A stretch of 64,000 bases of DNA, from the NCBI GenBank assembly GCA_034766995.1, contig CM068323.1, forward strand, positions 19,053,112 to 19,117,111, written 5' to 3'. Both the position numbers and the translations under genes were made by a program. Of the stretch, positions 47,456 to 60,862 are shown in pieces. Within the stretch, counting starts at the first letter, position 1; each line of letters opens with the position of its first letter. The DNA is from Acanthacorydalis orientalis. Its lineage: Eukaryota > Arthropoda > Insecta > Megaloptera > Corydalidae. The notes beneath the pieces are model-generated. The model searched no databases. It saw only the letters and a list, made by a program, of their open reading frames with translations, and was not told where the DNA came from.

Positions 47456-47459
<4 letters not shown>

Positions 47460-47721
47460 CACTTATGGTACATATCTGTGTATTATTTTATTGTCGAATT
47501 CCCTGACTGAGAGACACCGTTGCGTAAAATTATTACACGTGTGACATATTAATTGCTGATGGGAATAATGAATCAGTAATTTATATCCTGTCAATGTTGT
47601 CTAAATTATGTACTAACGAGTCATTTTATTTTATACAATCGTACGTCTCAGCTGTTATTATTGTCAATGAGTGACAATTAGAAATGTAATTAAATAAATG
47701 ATACTTTTGAACATGTAATAA

Positions 47722-47756
<35 letters not shown>

Positions 47757-48132
47757 ACATATGTATATTGATTTATTGGTTGTAAAAAATCATACATGAT
47801 TAAGGTTTAATTTTAATTAAAAACATTGTTATTCGAATTCCATAACTGTATTAAACCGCAATTAACGTACTTTTTTTTGATTCTGAAGCGTGTTATCGAA
47901 ATTACCAGATTTTATTACCAAGTTCATTTAGACATTCATTTCAAGTTGTCAAGAGCAAAAGTGAACAATAATTATAATTTAATATCTCTGGGATTTTTTT
48001 GAACAGTCGAAAAAATTATGATTGGTATTGGCTTGGGTAAATTAAGCGAGTTTGGGGAGAGTGTGCCAGAAAATAAAAAAAAAACAAATTATAAAATGGG
48101 ATAATTTAGAATCTAGATCTGATAATGCAGTA

Positions 48133-48134
<2 letters not shown>

Positions 48135-48184
<50 letters not shown>

Positions 48185-48191
48185 ATATATA
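48135..48191. repeat. (TA)n tract with one phase break
   Basis: A TATT step at about 48173 splits it into two runs. Confidence 0.95.
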
Positions 48192-48348
48192 CGAGTATGT
48201 TAATTAATTTGTATAAAGTATTATTTGTTAGTCCTATTTTTTTATTGGGGTAAAAATAAATTAATCTAGTAATGGTTGAACTTATATTTAAATTGGAAAG
48301 ACATTTTTCAAAAAAATTAAGTCATTGCTAAAAATAATATTATGGAGG

Positions 48349-48349
<1 letters not shown>

Positions 48350-48411
<62 letters not shown>

Positions 48412-48413
48412 TA
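48350..48413. repeat. (TA)n tract
   Basis: 64 bp with a CATA interruption near the right end. Confidence 0.95.
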
Positions 48414-48956
48414 CGTTTAAAAATAAAATTGAATCTACCAATTCCATTTGTCTTCAATAATAAATAACGTTAAACTTTAATATATAAAAAAAATTCACTG
48501 AATTAGATTAACTTTTACATTATTAACTTTCATCATTTTTAACTTTTACGTTATTAACTTTTAACATTTGTATGTGTTTTTCAGCGTTTTTTTTTTAAAT
48601 TAACAGTACTGAAATTTAAAAAAAAAATATTAAATATTTTTAAAATATCGCAACTTTATATTTGTGAAAATGTATGAGTTTGAATTTAAATTGTTCTATA
48701 AATATAGTTTTTACTGAAATACGTCTCCATAAATAAATAAATAAACGAGTATTGGAATATGTAATGCTTTAAAAAAATGTTATACACAAAAGAGTTTATT
48801 ATTTAAACTTAATGTTATTTTACACACAATTTTATCAAAAGCTATACTTTGTAGCATGGAAAGTTAACATGCTGAATTTTAATCTGTTTGTGTTTATCTT
48901 GTATTTATATTTGCAATAAACATGTGTATCATTTCCAAAATTCAGTTATGTACGCA

Positions 48957-48959
<3 letters not shown>

Positions 48960-49012
<53 letters not shown>
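48960..49012. repeat. (TA)n tract
   Basis: 53 bp, about 265 bases before the candidate exon at 49278. Confidence 0.95.
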
Positions 49013-49016
<4 letters not shown>

Positions 49017-49277
49017 GTGTGAATAAGTGTCTGTAATTCAATCTATTCATTGAAAACATTTTGTACTGATGTCTCAATGATGAATGAATAATACAACTGG
49101 CGACATAAAAAAAAAACATTATTTTGTCACTTTGTAATGCATATGTTACACGTATGTTATTGAAATAATGTCCCATTCACTAGGTTTTACTGTCAACGTG
49201 CTCGTACGATACTCATTGACAACCGATTTTCAGAATGTGTGAGCGATTGGTTCTACATAATTTTTCGATCTATTAAT

Positions 49278-49437
49278 ATGAATTCACAACATCGATTTAA
49301 TAATCGTACATGCACTGATCGTTGTACAGATATGACCGCCGGGTTTTTTTTCGATCACGGGCCAGCTTTCAGTGCATACGGCTCTTTTTTCAATTGTACT
49401 CTGGCTGTGATTTTAATGCACGTTTTGATCATATCAA
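49278..49437 (+). CDS. Candidate first or internal exon with hydrophobic segment (unknown gene)
   Basis: From the ATG at 49278 the frame reads MNSQHRFNNRTCTDRCTDMT and ends in a hydrophobic stretch FFNCTLAVILMHVLIIS, then a donor GTAATT at 49438, in phase 1. The frame is also open upstream to a possible acceptor (AG at 49232-49233), so an internal exon is possible. The composition is less AT-rich than the surroundings. It resembles a signal-anchor or signal-peptide exon, but no homologue is recognised. Confidence 0.3.
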
Positions 49438-49647
49438 GTAATTAAATTATTTTTCAAAGTGCGACGTGTACTTCAGTTGAAACCATCACAAAAATCCATT
49501 GACGAATAATTGTTATCCGCAGGCATTATATATATTCCAACAGCATAATTCAATTATTGAACGCTGATGGTTTGAAACGTGTGTGTAATTTAGGTATCAT
49601 TTTAAATATTCACTGATCCAATGTTGAATTATTGAGATGTGTGTACT

Positions 49648-49649
<2 letters not shown>

Positions 49650-49711
<62 letters not shown>
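49650..49711. repeat. (TA)n tract
   Basis: 62 bp, uninterrupted. Confidence 0.95.
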
Positions 49712-49713
<2 letters not shown>

Positions 49714-50512
49714 TATAAAAATTTTCCTCATAGTTAAGTTATTTCATTTAATAAATGCTATAAATATAATAAATTTATGTACGTTTAAGATATCTATAAG
49801 TGTGAAAGTTTATTTTTTATTGACTCTCATTTTTAAAATTGATGTATTTTGAATGTTATTATTTTCACTCATTACATAGTGATTTGTCATTGATTTGTTA
49901 TAGTATTTATTTTCAACAATATCTTGAAATGATTTTAATATGTCTTATCTATTTTCTGTTCTTAAATATGTGTTCTTTTACATTGTCACCCACACATACA
50001 CACACATATACATATATATATAGTGTTAACAGCAATTAAATACCACTAGAAAATGGACAGTATATTATAAAACGATCAAATATGAAGAGTGAACATAGTA
50101 AAAAAATATCAGTCATTATTAATTAAACATTTTTCAAACTCGTGCCCGATATTTCCGGTACGGCCACGTCGGCGGATGTTCTTCGTAACAATACATTTCC
50201 CATTATCTCGTTAAAAAGTTTAAAATAAAGAAGTGGAGAGTTATTTTTCATTGTAACAACGTATCAACTTTACGGCTCGAAACGGCGGAATTTCACAAAA
50301 TGTATTATACCCGTTTTTCCATTAGAAAATCCCATATGTTTGCGATGAATATTTTGAATCGGGGTCGTTTGCTTGGCACAGAGATGAAAACCGTACGACC
50401 ACACTAACGGTTGATTCCTACAAGGGTATTTGCATTTTTATTAAAGAATTTTATTAATATGGTAATTACTACATGTACAGTTATATTTTTTTCAGCAATA
50501 CGTTCACTCGTT

Positions 50513-50515
<3 letters not shown>

Positions 50516-50565
<50 letters not shown>
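50516..50565. repeat. (TA)n tract
   Basis: 50 bp, followed by imperfect ACATACA units. Confidence 0.95.
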
Positions 50566-50567
<2 letters not shown>

Positions 50568-50726
50568 ATACGTACATACAAACATATATAAATACATGTG
50601 TGCCTGCGTATACTTAACTTATTGAAATAGCCTCAATGTCAGCTTTTTTAACAAAAAGTTCAGATTAGATTTTAAAATAAATTTTGATTTGTGTAGGATT
50701 GTGTGCTTTTTAATTTGAAATTACTG

Positions 50727-50781
<55 letters not shown>
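50727..50781. repeat. Compound (CA)n(TA)n(GA)n tract
   Basis: Three dinucleotide repeats directly abut one another. Confidence 0.95.
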
Positions 50782-52051
50782 TCAATGAACAGGTTGGATA
50801 GGAAAATTAAAATTTTTTTTGGAAACCAGTGGAAAAGAGAGGCATTCAATCGTATAAAATGGAAAATCATGGAAGATGCCTTTATTTAACAGTGAATTGA
50901 CAGAGACTGTTGCAGCTGCTGCTGATTATATATATATATATATATATACGAAAGTGATCACTTTTGAAAATAATATTTCGATTAGAATATTTGACAATTG
51001 TCAAATGTGAGAATTAAAAATACTGCTTAATGTTTTATCTGAAAAATGCGAATAAAAATAATAGATTTTTATATTAAAAAACAATTAAAGTCGATTCGTA
51101 TCTTTTTATGATTGCATGTAACCTTTAAAAAAATATCTCATAAAATTTTTATCCGTTTTTTGATTTATCTAACATGCAATTACTTTCATTCTTTATTCGC
51201 GTATTCGATACAAACGTTATTCATAAAAGGCACAAATAACTATCAGAAGACATAATAAATCTCATATTAATATATTTAATTTCATTTCGTGCCATTCATC
51301 TCGACGAAAACTCGTTTGAATGGGAATAAATTCGATACGAGAAGAGAAGAAAAGAAACTCACATACAAAATATTTATCTGACTGTGTATGTATAATCTAG
51401 ATCCATATATTCAAATCAAATACGGTTCAATTTGTGTCTTTTTTTCTTGTTGCCATGTTTCTTTCTACACCGCGTCCGACCAAAACAAGTCGAACAGATA
51501 CAGAAATGAATATTATCGGTTTTCGCGTTACCTGAAACGCGGCGGAAACTTTTGTTGAAATTATCAAATCAACACGATACGGGAAAAAGTTATGCGAACA
51601 AGTTCTGAAAGAAATTCAGGAAGAACCTTCCGCCCGCTGCGGTCGTGTTTGAAGTGGAAATTACAGTTTAATTTAGTTATGTGCGGTACACTAACAATGT
51701 TGGAAATTTTCCAAGCAGTTCAAATTTTATTTAAATATAATCAGAACGCTACACGAAGACCACCAGTCTCTCAATTCTGCGTTGTTAATTTTTCACACGA
51801 GTGTAACGTAAATTGACGACGATTATCTAATAATGAAATTATTAAGCACTCGGATGATATAATTCATTTGCATGACAAACAATTATCAGAGCACAGAAAA
51901 AAAATACACCGACTCCTTTTTGTGCAGATTTTCTCTGCATATTTTATAATGCGATTCAATTAAATTGTGTCCGAGAAAAGAGATATGTGTTTTTAAATAA
52001 TGAATAATATATCTCTCTCTATTCTATAAAACTGCACACATTGTATTAAAA

Positions 52052-52054
<3 letters not shown>

Positions 52055-52094
<40 letters not shown>
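52055..52094. repeat. (TA)n tract
   Basis: 40 bp, uninterrupted. Confidence 0.95.
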
Positions 52095-52098
<4 letters not shown>

Positions 52099-53082
52099 CT
52101 GTTAGAGACAAAGAGATGGTTTTATATTATATATTAAATCAGATACAAATATTTACAGAAGAGTTTTTGAATTTTTAAAATGTTTAACATCAAGGTATAT
52201 CGATTTTCACGGATCAATTTGTATTTTTATATTTGTTATATTGTAGAGTTGATAATAATTATTTTCATCTGATATTTTTTAAACATTTTTGTTATGTTAA
52301 GAATTAGTATTGCTAACAATAGGATAATTGAACTGTATAATCTTTTTTTTTACATATGAATAGCAATTGTATGATGAAAGAGTATTTTCAAAATTTTAAG
52401 TTTATGCCGTATTAACGGGCTTTGTTCTATTTGCAATATTCAAAAATTAAAAAAATGAAATTAGTTTGACAGAACTGGAACAATCAAAATTCGTTAATCG
52501 GTTTTTCGAATCGTGCTTTCAAAATATGAATTCATCCAAAATGTTTGTTTGTTTACATGTTTACATGTAAATACATATGTTAGAGTGTATCGTCGCGTTT
52601 TTGGGAACTGACTGCTTGCGGCTCCCACAAAACTATACAATCCCAAATATTCGTGTCAGTGTTGGTCGCGATAATAAAACAAATATTTACAGTTGTAATA
52701 ATATTACTCCCCATTTCGGCTTTGTGGATTATTATATTGACGTTTGTTATAAATGCGGTCGCTACACGTCTAGTTCTCCCTCGCCGCTACGTGCTCTTTT
52801 CTCAGCGCGTCGCGAAAACGGTTTATAATATTAATGTGGAATGTTTCTAATGAAAACATTGGAGCTTTGTGATTCAGGTGTCGATCATTTAGACGCCCAT
52901 TATATTAAATAATATCATTGCGAAATTTACGAGGATTTAGATGGTTCGTGTGGGCGAACATAAATGTGTGTAGGTGCACACGAGTACAACTTTTCATTAC
53001 AACAAAATTCTATTTCTATAATAACAAATAATTGTATGCCATTGTTTAAATTTGTTTCCATTCTATTACATCCTCTGTAATT

Positions 53083-53085
53083 TAT

Positions 53086-53140
<55 letters not shown>

Positions 53141-53151
53141 CACACACACAA
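53083..53151. repeat. Compound (CA)n(TA)n(CA)n tract
   Basis: CA runs on both sides of a TA core give a near-mirror arrangement; a similar compound tract lies at 54071-54131. Confidence 0.95.
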
Positions 53152-54072
53152 ACATTATAATCTGCAAATTAATTTAGAGGAATCATTAATAAATGATATA
53201 AACTTATTTAATCGATTCAAAGTTTTCTGTTTGCATGTAGTTCGAAATGTTAAAATTTATTATTTTTTTTTTAGAAAAATATGGCATATAAAGTTACTCT
53301 TCATGTAAAATTCTTTGCAAAATAAATGTAATTAGTTTGAAAGGTTACACATGTTTTTATAAATAGTATATGGATAATTGTCTCGTTTAATCTGAAAATA
53401 AATAATATTTATTCTGAAAAACAGAAAAGTGTGAAGTTGTCCGATTTACAAACATAACATGCAAGTAAATCATTTATCCATATTAAACAGTTACTCAGTA
53501 ATTCGATCAACTCGCTTCTATTTAGTCAGTGCGTTAATTCTATAGAACGAATCACGTCTTTTTCGTATTTTAAATATAAATGCAAAAGTCGATAAACGGC
53601 GTGACTTACCCGGAGGTTAGAGATCGATCGATAACGAATAATACTACCTAATTTCAGATTAAAAACTGGCAATTAAGGTACATTTGAGTACACAACCTCT
53701 GCTATCGACGCACTAAGAATCCATTAAACATTCACTAACGGCGTAATTTCAGATTCAGATACGATTAGCAGAAAAAATGAAAACTGACTGGCATGAAAAA
53801 AAAAGAATGAACATTTCTAATTTCCTTTACATGTAATCAACAAATATACATTGAGAAAATGGTCGAGCAAGTATTCTAGTCTAGTTTCATAACACATCGT
53901 TTGCGGCTGCAAGAGTGATTCTCACAAAGATTAACTGTCTTACGTATCTTTACGTTGTAAGCTGTCATAATTAATAACTCTCCGTTGTAAGAGATGAGCG
54001 TGGCAGGAGGATCTGTAACAACGGAACCATAGACACATTCTTTCCTGTGCGTACATACACACCCCTACCCAC

Positions 54073-54127
<55 letters not shown>

Positions 54128-54311
54128 CACACGCCCTTGTACACTGAAGTATTTATCAGTTTCGCTTCACTCAATACGTGATCCTGGTCGAAGGTCAATT
54201 TTCTGCACAGATTTAAGGTTTTCAGAACGTGTCGACGATGATGAAGAGAAAAAATACCTACTATTTGAGAAACGTGTCTTTTATTAATACATCTTTTATA
54301 CATACACATAC

Positions 54312-54363
<52 letters not shown>
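54312..54363. repeat. (TA)n tract
   Basis: 52 bp after a CATACA leader. Confidence 0.95.
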
Positions 54364-54366
<3 letters not shown>

Positions 54367-54727
54367 TAAAGTCTGTTATACGAATTTCTGCAATTGAATC
54401 TTCAAGTCGGATTAATTTGAAATAGCTTATACAATTATTAAGAAGAAGTTCAAATAAGGAAACCTACCTATAGTTATTAAAGCACATAAACTTACAATTA
54501 TGACTAACTAACAAAAATTACAAAGAATTTATTTTTGAAATTGCATAAGTAATGATTAGAAATAACATGTATAATGATAGAAAAGCACACGTGAATATTT
54601 TTATTTCTTTTATACTTTGATTCTGAATAATAGATTGTAACATATATTTTAATGCTAGAAAAATTGACAGTATCAGAATATGTATTATTGTTATTGGAAG
54701 ATCTGGCATGTTAAAGTATAGTTTAAG

Positions 54728-54728
<1 letters not shown>

Positions 54729-54785
<57 letters not shown>

Positions 54786-54790
54786 GTATA
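54729..54790. repeat. Compound (TA)n(TGTA)n tract
   Basis: TA units end in four TGTA units. Confidence 0.95.
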
Positions 54791-55042
54791 AAAAGAAATA
54801 TTTCTGATATCGACTCGTTTGTAGTTCCATAGAGAAAACAACTTAAAAATCAGAATCACTAATTGAAAAAAGAATAATGTAATAAAAGCAATTTTATCAT
54901 ATAATAACAATAGCAAACAAAAGTATAAAGTTTGTTTTAAAAAACAAGCCATAAAGCATAAATCACATATAAGAAAATAAGTTAATGACTTTCATGATTG
55001 TTCGTGAGTATTTATTTGCTATGAAAAATTAAATTTTCCAAA

Positions 55043-55101
55043 GAACATACTTTCAAACTGTTATTGTTTTGATGAACATACTTTCAAACTGTTATTGTTT
55101 T
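55043..55101. repeat. Tandem duplication with 31-bp period
   Basis: GAACATACTTTCAAACTGTT and the following eight bases occur twice, starting at 55043 and 55074, identical over 28 bases. The perfect match suggests a recent local slippage or duplication event. Confidence 0.85.
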
Positions 55102-55306
55102 ATGTATTCAACAATAAAAAAAATCTTTTTTATATATCAATATTTCAATTCAGTTATGATGTGCAAATTTGAATTCTTTTGATTTATATTTGTAAACATT
55201 TCTTTTTTCTATTCAAGATCAGATCATATTTTTATTTTTTTTTATATAAAATATATAATACATAAAGTAATAAGCATAATATTTTATTAATTATAAAAAG
55301 TAATTT

Positions 55307-55375
<69 letters not shown>
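55307..55375. repeat. (TA)n tract
   Basis: 69 bp with one CATA interruption near its left end. Confidence 0.95.
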
Positions 55376-55378
<3 letters not shown>

Positions 55379-55507
55379 AAACCGAATCGAAAACAAAAAT
55401 AAAACTTTGCACAACGATGTCTAGACATGTAGGATGTGTAATATAACAAGTTTTGAGCAAACTTTGAAATAAGGGGTACATTTCGACATTTAATTGGAGT
55501 TTGTATA

Positions 55508-55528
55508 AATATATATATATATATATAA

Positions 55529-55583
<55 letters not shown>
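55508..55583. repeat. (TA)n tract with AAATAAAT interruption
   Basis: Two TA runs are joined by an A-rich break at about 55526. Confidence 0.95.
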
Positions 55584-55586
<3 letters not shown>

Positions 55587-57119
55587 TGTGACCGTTACAG
55601 TTTCTAGATAACATTTTCACGTTTATTTCAGCGATGCGCGAGAGATTTAATAAATTTTAATTGGTAACATGATTCTAACTCACATAATAACGTAATTTAC
55701 ATTATTATACTTATGAATGTCATCATCATATAACACGTATCAACTAGATTAAGAATACATGTGTGTACGCCGGTTGGAATAGAATATGTCCTCTTTTACA
55801 TACACACACACTTGACTCTCTCACTCCGTTATACGGTCGTTACATATTTCGTTGTGGGACGATTTCGTGTGTAGTGACGGTGTCAAGATCGTTTAATGTA
55901 CATAAACGTTTCCCCATACACATACAGAACACTGTTTCTTAGCTATAAAGAAGGTAAATAGAATCGAGTTAATGAAATTTCGATAACGATCTAAACATAA
56001 TTGGTATTCGGGAGTTGATTTAATAGATAATTATTTAATGAAGTGTTTCCGTAATCTATTTCACTAGTGAATAGATGGATCCGTGATAAGTATCTTTTAT
56101 GTAGTATGTGTGTGGAAGTGTGTGTGTGTTTATACACACTATTTAAATAAAGTGCAGTGTGATTGTACTGCGAATTTTGTGCGCACATAGAACGATACTT
56201 GTTCCAAATAACTGGATGTTGTTACGGCATGATTGGAGTTTCGTGTGAAACAATTACTCCCTTTTTCCCTTCCTTGTTTCCCTTTTATGAGCTATGAGAA
56301 AATGTTAAACGCTCTGTGAAGGTTTCATATTGACTCGGATATTGTACTGTTTCATTTCAGTCTCGTTCAAGTATTGAATAGGTATTTTGAACTTTTTAAC
56401 ATTTTGTTAGTTCCGAAATATATGTTTGTCATATACAGGAAAAAGTACTTAATTTTTATTTAGATTACTTTTATTTAATTCAATTTTTTCAAGAAAAGTA
56501 ATAAGAAAATAAAGTATTTTTCTTATGGAATATTGAAACATTTTTACTGCACATTAAGTGAAAATATCTACGAAAAATTTATTTTTAGTCAATATATTTG
56601 TACGAGAAACGTCTTATCAAGCTTTGAGTTTTAATTTTTGTATAAGACAGAATTTATTTAGGTCGAGTATAAAATATCAACATAGTTTCTAAGAAAATTG
56701 GTGTAATATGTGTATAAAAGTACACGTTTTATTGTTTTAGATTTCATATGTAGTCATTTCTATACATCTTGAATTTCATTCTCCTGTCTGGAATAGGGTT
56801 TAGTTATATTATTCTTTTTCGTGTATATATATATATATAAAGCTTTGTGAGTATGTTGAAAAATCAATAACTATGAATTTATTGTGAAGTGATGTTCTTT
56901 CTATTTCTGTTAGGGAACTTTAATCAACAGTTTTATTGAATGTATTCTGCTTTGAAAGCATTTTAAGGATGAAACGAACATGATCTTTGTAAATAATTAT
57001 TTTAATAAACAGTGTTTCAATATATCACCGATATGAATAGTAATTGTACAAACGTCTACATTAAATTACCATAAGTAAGCGAGTACAAAGTAACATAACG
57101 ATACACATAAAGTTCACAT

Positions 57120-57420
57120 ATAAGTACTGTCAACCCTACACAACAGTGTTATTCAATAATGAAGACGGGTGTCGTCGTCTGACTGAAATGTGGGCGTAGC
57201 GGAGCTTCTCAGCGTAACAAAACAAACTTAGTGAATTAGCGGGGCGCGAACTCACGCCATTGTCGACGATACCTGAGTGAATTTGTAAGTCATCGCGACA
57301 TAACGAAGTTTCGACTTGGAGATCTTGTGCGCTGCTGCTGTTGCCGTTATGAAGCTTCCGCCAAACCGAGTAGCAACGCTGCTGTGTTCAAACTCTGTCG
57401 AATGCTATATTTATAACTGA
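57120..57420. other. CpG-rich patch, possible promoter or 5' exon
   Basis: This patch contains GCGGGGCGCGAACTCACGCC and CTGCTGCTGTTGCCG-like sequence and is much less AT-rich than its neighbours. No frame of useful length with a recognised domain was found. A promoter or noncoding exon is the likeliest reading; the strand is unknown. Confidence 0.35.
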
Positions 57421-58907
57421 TATTTATTAAATTTAGAAATTGTACTTCAAAATCTGCTTAGCTTTATGTGTCGTAATAAATTAAACAGAATACACATTTT
57501 TAATCAATTTATGAACATAGTTGTCTATCAATTAATTACTGTAAATAATTTTGTACTAAATTTAAAACAATTATATATATATATATATAATTTTTTACAT
57601 AGTTCTATTCAGAAAGAAAATTAATTCTAAATTAAATTAATACTTCTAAAGTGAGTATTCTTTTTATTTTAATGTTAAATTGACTTATTATAATATTTAT
57701 TTAAGTTTTACTGCCAAGATATAAAATTAACTATTTTACAGTGACTTGATATTATTTACAAAATAAAATTCAAGGCAAACGAATAAAATATAAATACATG
57801 TTGGATGTAAATGTTATATAAAACGAAGTAATTTTGAAATTCATATTATGTATATATACTTTTAATAATAGGTCTAGTATGAAGGCCACAGGTATGGTAG
57901 TTCATTAAACCGACAATTTTTAATTATATTTGTGCATCGAAGCATACATCAACAAACTGCAAACGTAGATAGATCAGACACACACATCGCACCAACCAAA
58001 AACGCTGTGCACTTTTGAATGTCTACTAGGAGATACGACAGTAATGAACGACCTTACACACCGAACCGATTGTATTTACATTTCATTTGAAACGTCGAAT
58101 ATATATATATATATATTAAGTAGATGTATGTATTATGTATGTGTGGTTGACGATGACGAGTCGTCTACTATGTCTTCTTTGACAATAACAGCTGAGATTT
58201 TATTTATTTAGTAGATCTGATCATTGCAGACTTGTCAGAATTGTTATTGACATTTCCATCAGAATGTTTGCTACGTTACGAGCCATTCAGAAAGTATTTG
58301 GTTAGATTTTAATGACGATCGAATTAAATTGAAACTGTTGTTTGTATAAATGTTTTGAATAATAAATAATCTTTCGGCGCGTTGTATTTACGAGACAGTT
58401 GTAGCAACTGACAGATTCAAATATTTTAAGGAGATTATCGGCTGTTAATGATATAAATATTTTATTATTGATAACAGGTTTCATCTATCAATGTAAAATT
58501 ATCTGATGTATTGACTCGATCTAAATTATTTCCAATGATGTATTTTAATACCCTAAACACAGGCTCAGATATATATATATATATATACATATTTATATGA
58601 AGTTTGGAATTTAATATAAGCCTTTAAAATATATAAACATTTTAAGAGAGGTATACTTATAATTTATTTAATATAATTGTTATTTTTATGTACACAATTG
58701 ATAAAGTAATATGTGATTACTAAAAAGAAATAACACACTATATAGATATATCATTTGTCTTTTGAAAACCTGAATTTTACATTAAAAGAGGTGAATTGAC
58801 TAAATGGGTTGTGATTAGTTATATTCAAAAATAAATCATGTTACATTATCATTAATTATATTATTGTAAAAGATTAATTTATTTTTTATAACTACTATGT
58901 AACACTT

Positions 58908-58947
<40 letters not shown>

Positions 58948-59029
58948 ATTTACGTAATAAAAAATACTTTTCTCAATAAAAATCAAGATAAAAAAACAAT
59001 CAGACAGCGCTTGCAGAAAACACGATAGC

Positions 59030-59414
59030 ACCATATAGTGAAGAGGTACGTAAGATGTATAGACGAGATAGTGTATTATTGCGGTCTGGCGAAGAAGAGC
59101 GTTGATTGTGTCCCTCGAAAGGTTTCTTTTTTCGAGTGTGTGCTACAGTGTCGGTTAGCGGACGCGATGAAGGAGCAGAAGAAAGCGCAGAGGAAGAAGA
59201 ACGACGATCCCGGCACAACACATCTCCGTTGAGGGCAGCACGTGAACCGATTGTAAACTATGCTATGTTAGAGGAAAATGTTTGCATGGACGTGGGAACT
59301 GGATGGGATTCGGATTGGAATTGCAATTTGTTTCATTCCGTTGATATTTTAGTTGGACATGCTATAACAATAGAACATTTCAGTGTAACGAATTCTGTTC
59401 TATGTAGAAATTGA
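59030..59414 (+). other. Less AT-rich patch with possible short coding frames
   Basis: Two overlapping plus-strand frames (59038-59232 and 59106-59414) run through a CpG-rich stretch. The first ends with MKEQKKAQRKKNDDPGTTHL, a basic, lysine-rich tail. Neither frame matches a family known to me, and no convincing splice sites bracket them. This is most likely a promoter or 5' untranslated exon. Confidence 0.3.
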
Positions 59415-60347
59415 CAAGTGATGATCTTTTAATTTAAATAATTGAGCTTATAATGTATTATTTAAATTTATACAATATTTACAATTACTTCGTAATGAAA
59501 CAGGCCGAATGATGTAGAATTATAAGTATATAAGCAGCTAGTAAACTAAGAAAAATAAAGTACTGAAGATTTCAAATAATATCAGAAAAAATAAAGTTAA
59601 ATTGAAACAATTAATAACAAAAATATAATTAAATTGAAGAAAGTTTGTATTCTATGAACAGTTTAAAAACGTAAGTTTAAATTAAAATCCAGGAAAAGTT
59701 CAGAGTAAAAATATTTAAATTAAAAATGTCATTTTACTTAACAACGTCCACGGAAAAAAATGCGATTCTACGTCTCTGTCGTCGTTCGTCTCACTATGTG
59801 TTCGATGTTCGCCGACGAAATTTATAGCACACCATGTGTATATCTGCGGTGATCGTACAGGTTGAAGATTTTATTGATCATTAGAGTTTTGTATCGGCGT
59901 CTGCAGTTTCAGACCCGCCTGATTTTGTAAATATTAGCACAAATTCGATTCCGTACACCACGCACGCCGTCGAAATTTATCTTTCGTTACATACACACGT
60001 ACGTACGTTTTATTATTCAGTGTTTGTTTTATTTTAATCGCATTCGTCGTATGTTTCATAATTAAAGTGTCAATCATAGAAAATTTTCGCTAGTGATTAC
60101 ATGAAGAGTATGTTTACTTCTATGTGTACAAGTGGTGGTACTTACAAAGTATTTGTTTGACATGCTTCTATTTATAATACTAAACGTGTTGATTCTATTT
60201 TGTAACTTCAAGCATCTCGAGCGCAGACCCATTTCCCGTCGAGCAAAAATTATTTCCTTCGGGATTATTTCTAAAAATGAGCTTATATCATTCACAAATC
60301 AAACAGCCGAATTTGAAAAGGTTTACTGGAAGTGTGTTTCTTTGAAT

Positions 60348-60862
60348 GTGCCATATATGCCACGTTTGGCTTCATTGATGTAATAATTACCATGTTTTTT
60401 TAAATCGAAAAACTTATTTTTTTATTTTTAACGTTTTTACAGACAATTTACAATATATTGCCATAATTTCAATGATTAGTTTGTATGAAATTCGCAGAAA
60501 CAGTTTTTCTTTACATTCAAGCAAAGTGCGATTTTGCATGTTCGGCAATATACATATTATTGTTGAGATCTGCACGTCCGAGGACTCATAATCGGGCTCT
60601 AAGTCCTTGGGGAAATAGTATTTTTCGTCGGACTCCTTGTCTAAGACCCAGACCGATTCTTTGTCGTCTCGTAGGTCGACAGGTGATAAAAAATAACAAT
60701 TTTCTTCATCATCCGAGGTATCAGAGTAGTTCGAAACGTATGATAAAAACAATTAAAAAATGTGAGAAGAAAAAACAAAAATGTGTTAAAAATAAGTTTT
60801 GCATTTGCGCGAATTACTCCCTGATATTCCCAACGTGACATGTATGGTACATTCAACATTGA
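60348..60862. mobile_element. Possible small transposon remnant with 28-bp inverted ends
   Basis: TTGAATGTGCCATATATGCC with the following CACGTTTGG at the left end, and its near reverse complement at the right end (about 60835-60862), agree at 24 of 28 positions. Between them, on the minus strand, a frame includes VSNYSDTSDDEENCYFLSP and an acidic run, reminiscent of the acidic N-terminus of some DDE transposases. No target-site duplication is evident and the frame is too short for a transposase, so it would be a non-autonomous or decayed element. Confidence 0.35.

Larger units (their letters stand above)
45373..49277. other. Gene-poor AT-rich region between two candidate first exons
   Basis: About 3.9 kb of AT-rich DNA with at least six TA tracts, some nearly 70 bp long. 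No gene, RNA hairpin or coding-like composition was found. Confidence 0.5.
49438..57110. other. Gene-poor region with scattered less AT-rich patches
   Basis: About 7.7 kb without a supported gene. Patches at about 50140-50410, 51430-51830 and 52580-52830 have more G, C and CpG than the rest and could be conserved noncoding DNA or unrecognised exons. The 52653-52850 frame is strongly hydrophobic but has no good donor or known family. TA, CA and GA tracts are listed separately. Confidence 0.45.

Noticed and set aside
52577..52850. Overlapping hydrophobic reading frames, possible membrane-anchor exon
   Set aside because: No convincing splice donor, no known family, and the two frames compete; only the raised GC content is notable.
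54518..54952. 144-codon minus-strand frame with hydrophobic stretches
   Set aside because: A run of alternating Tyr-Ile comes from a TA tract, and the rest is low-complexity AT-rich sequence with no homologue.
60414..60752. Minus-strand acidic frame as an independent gene
   Set aside because: It lies between the inverted ends of the possible element, is short, and has no full domain; treated as element remnant instead.
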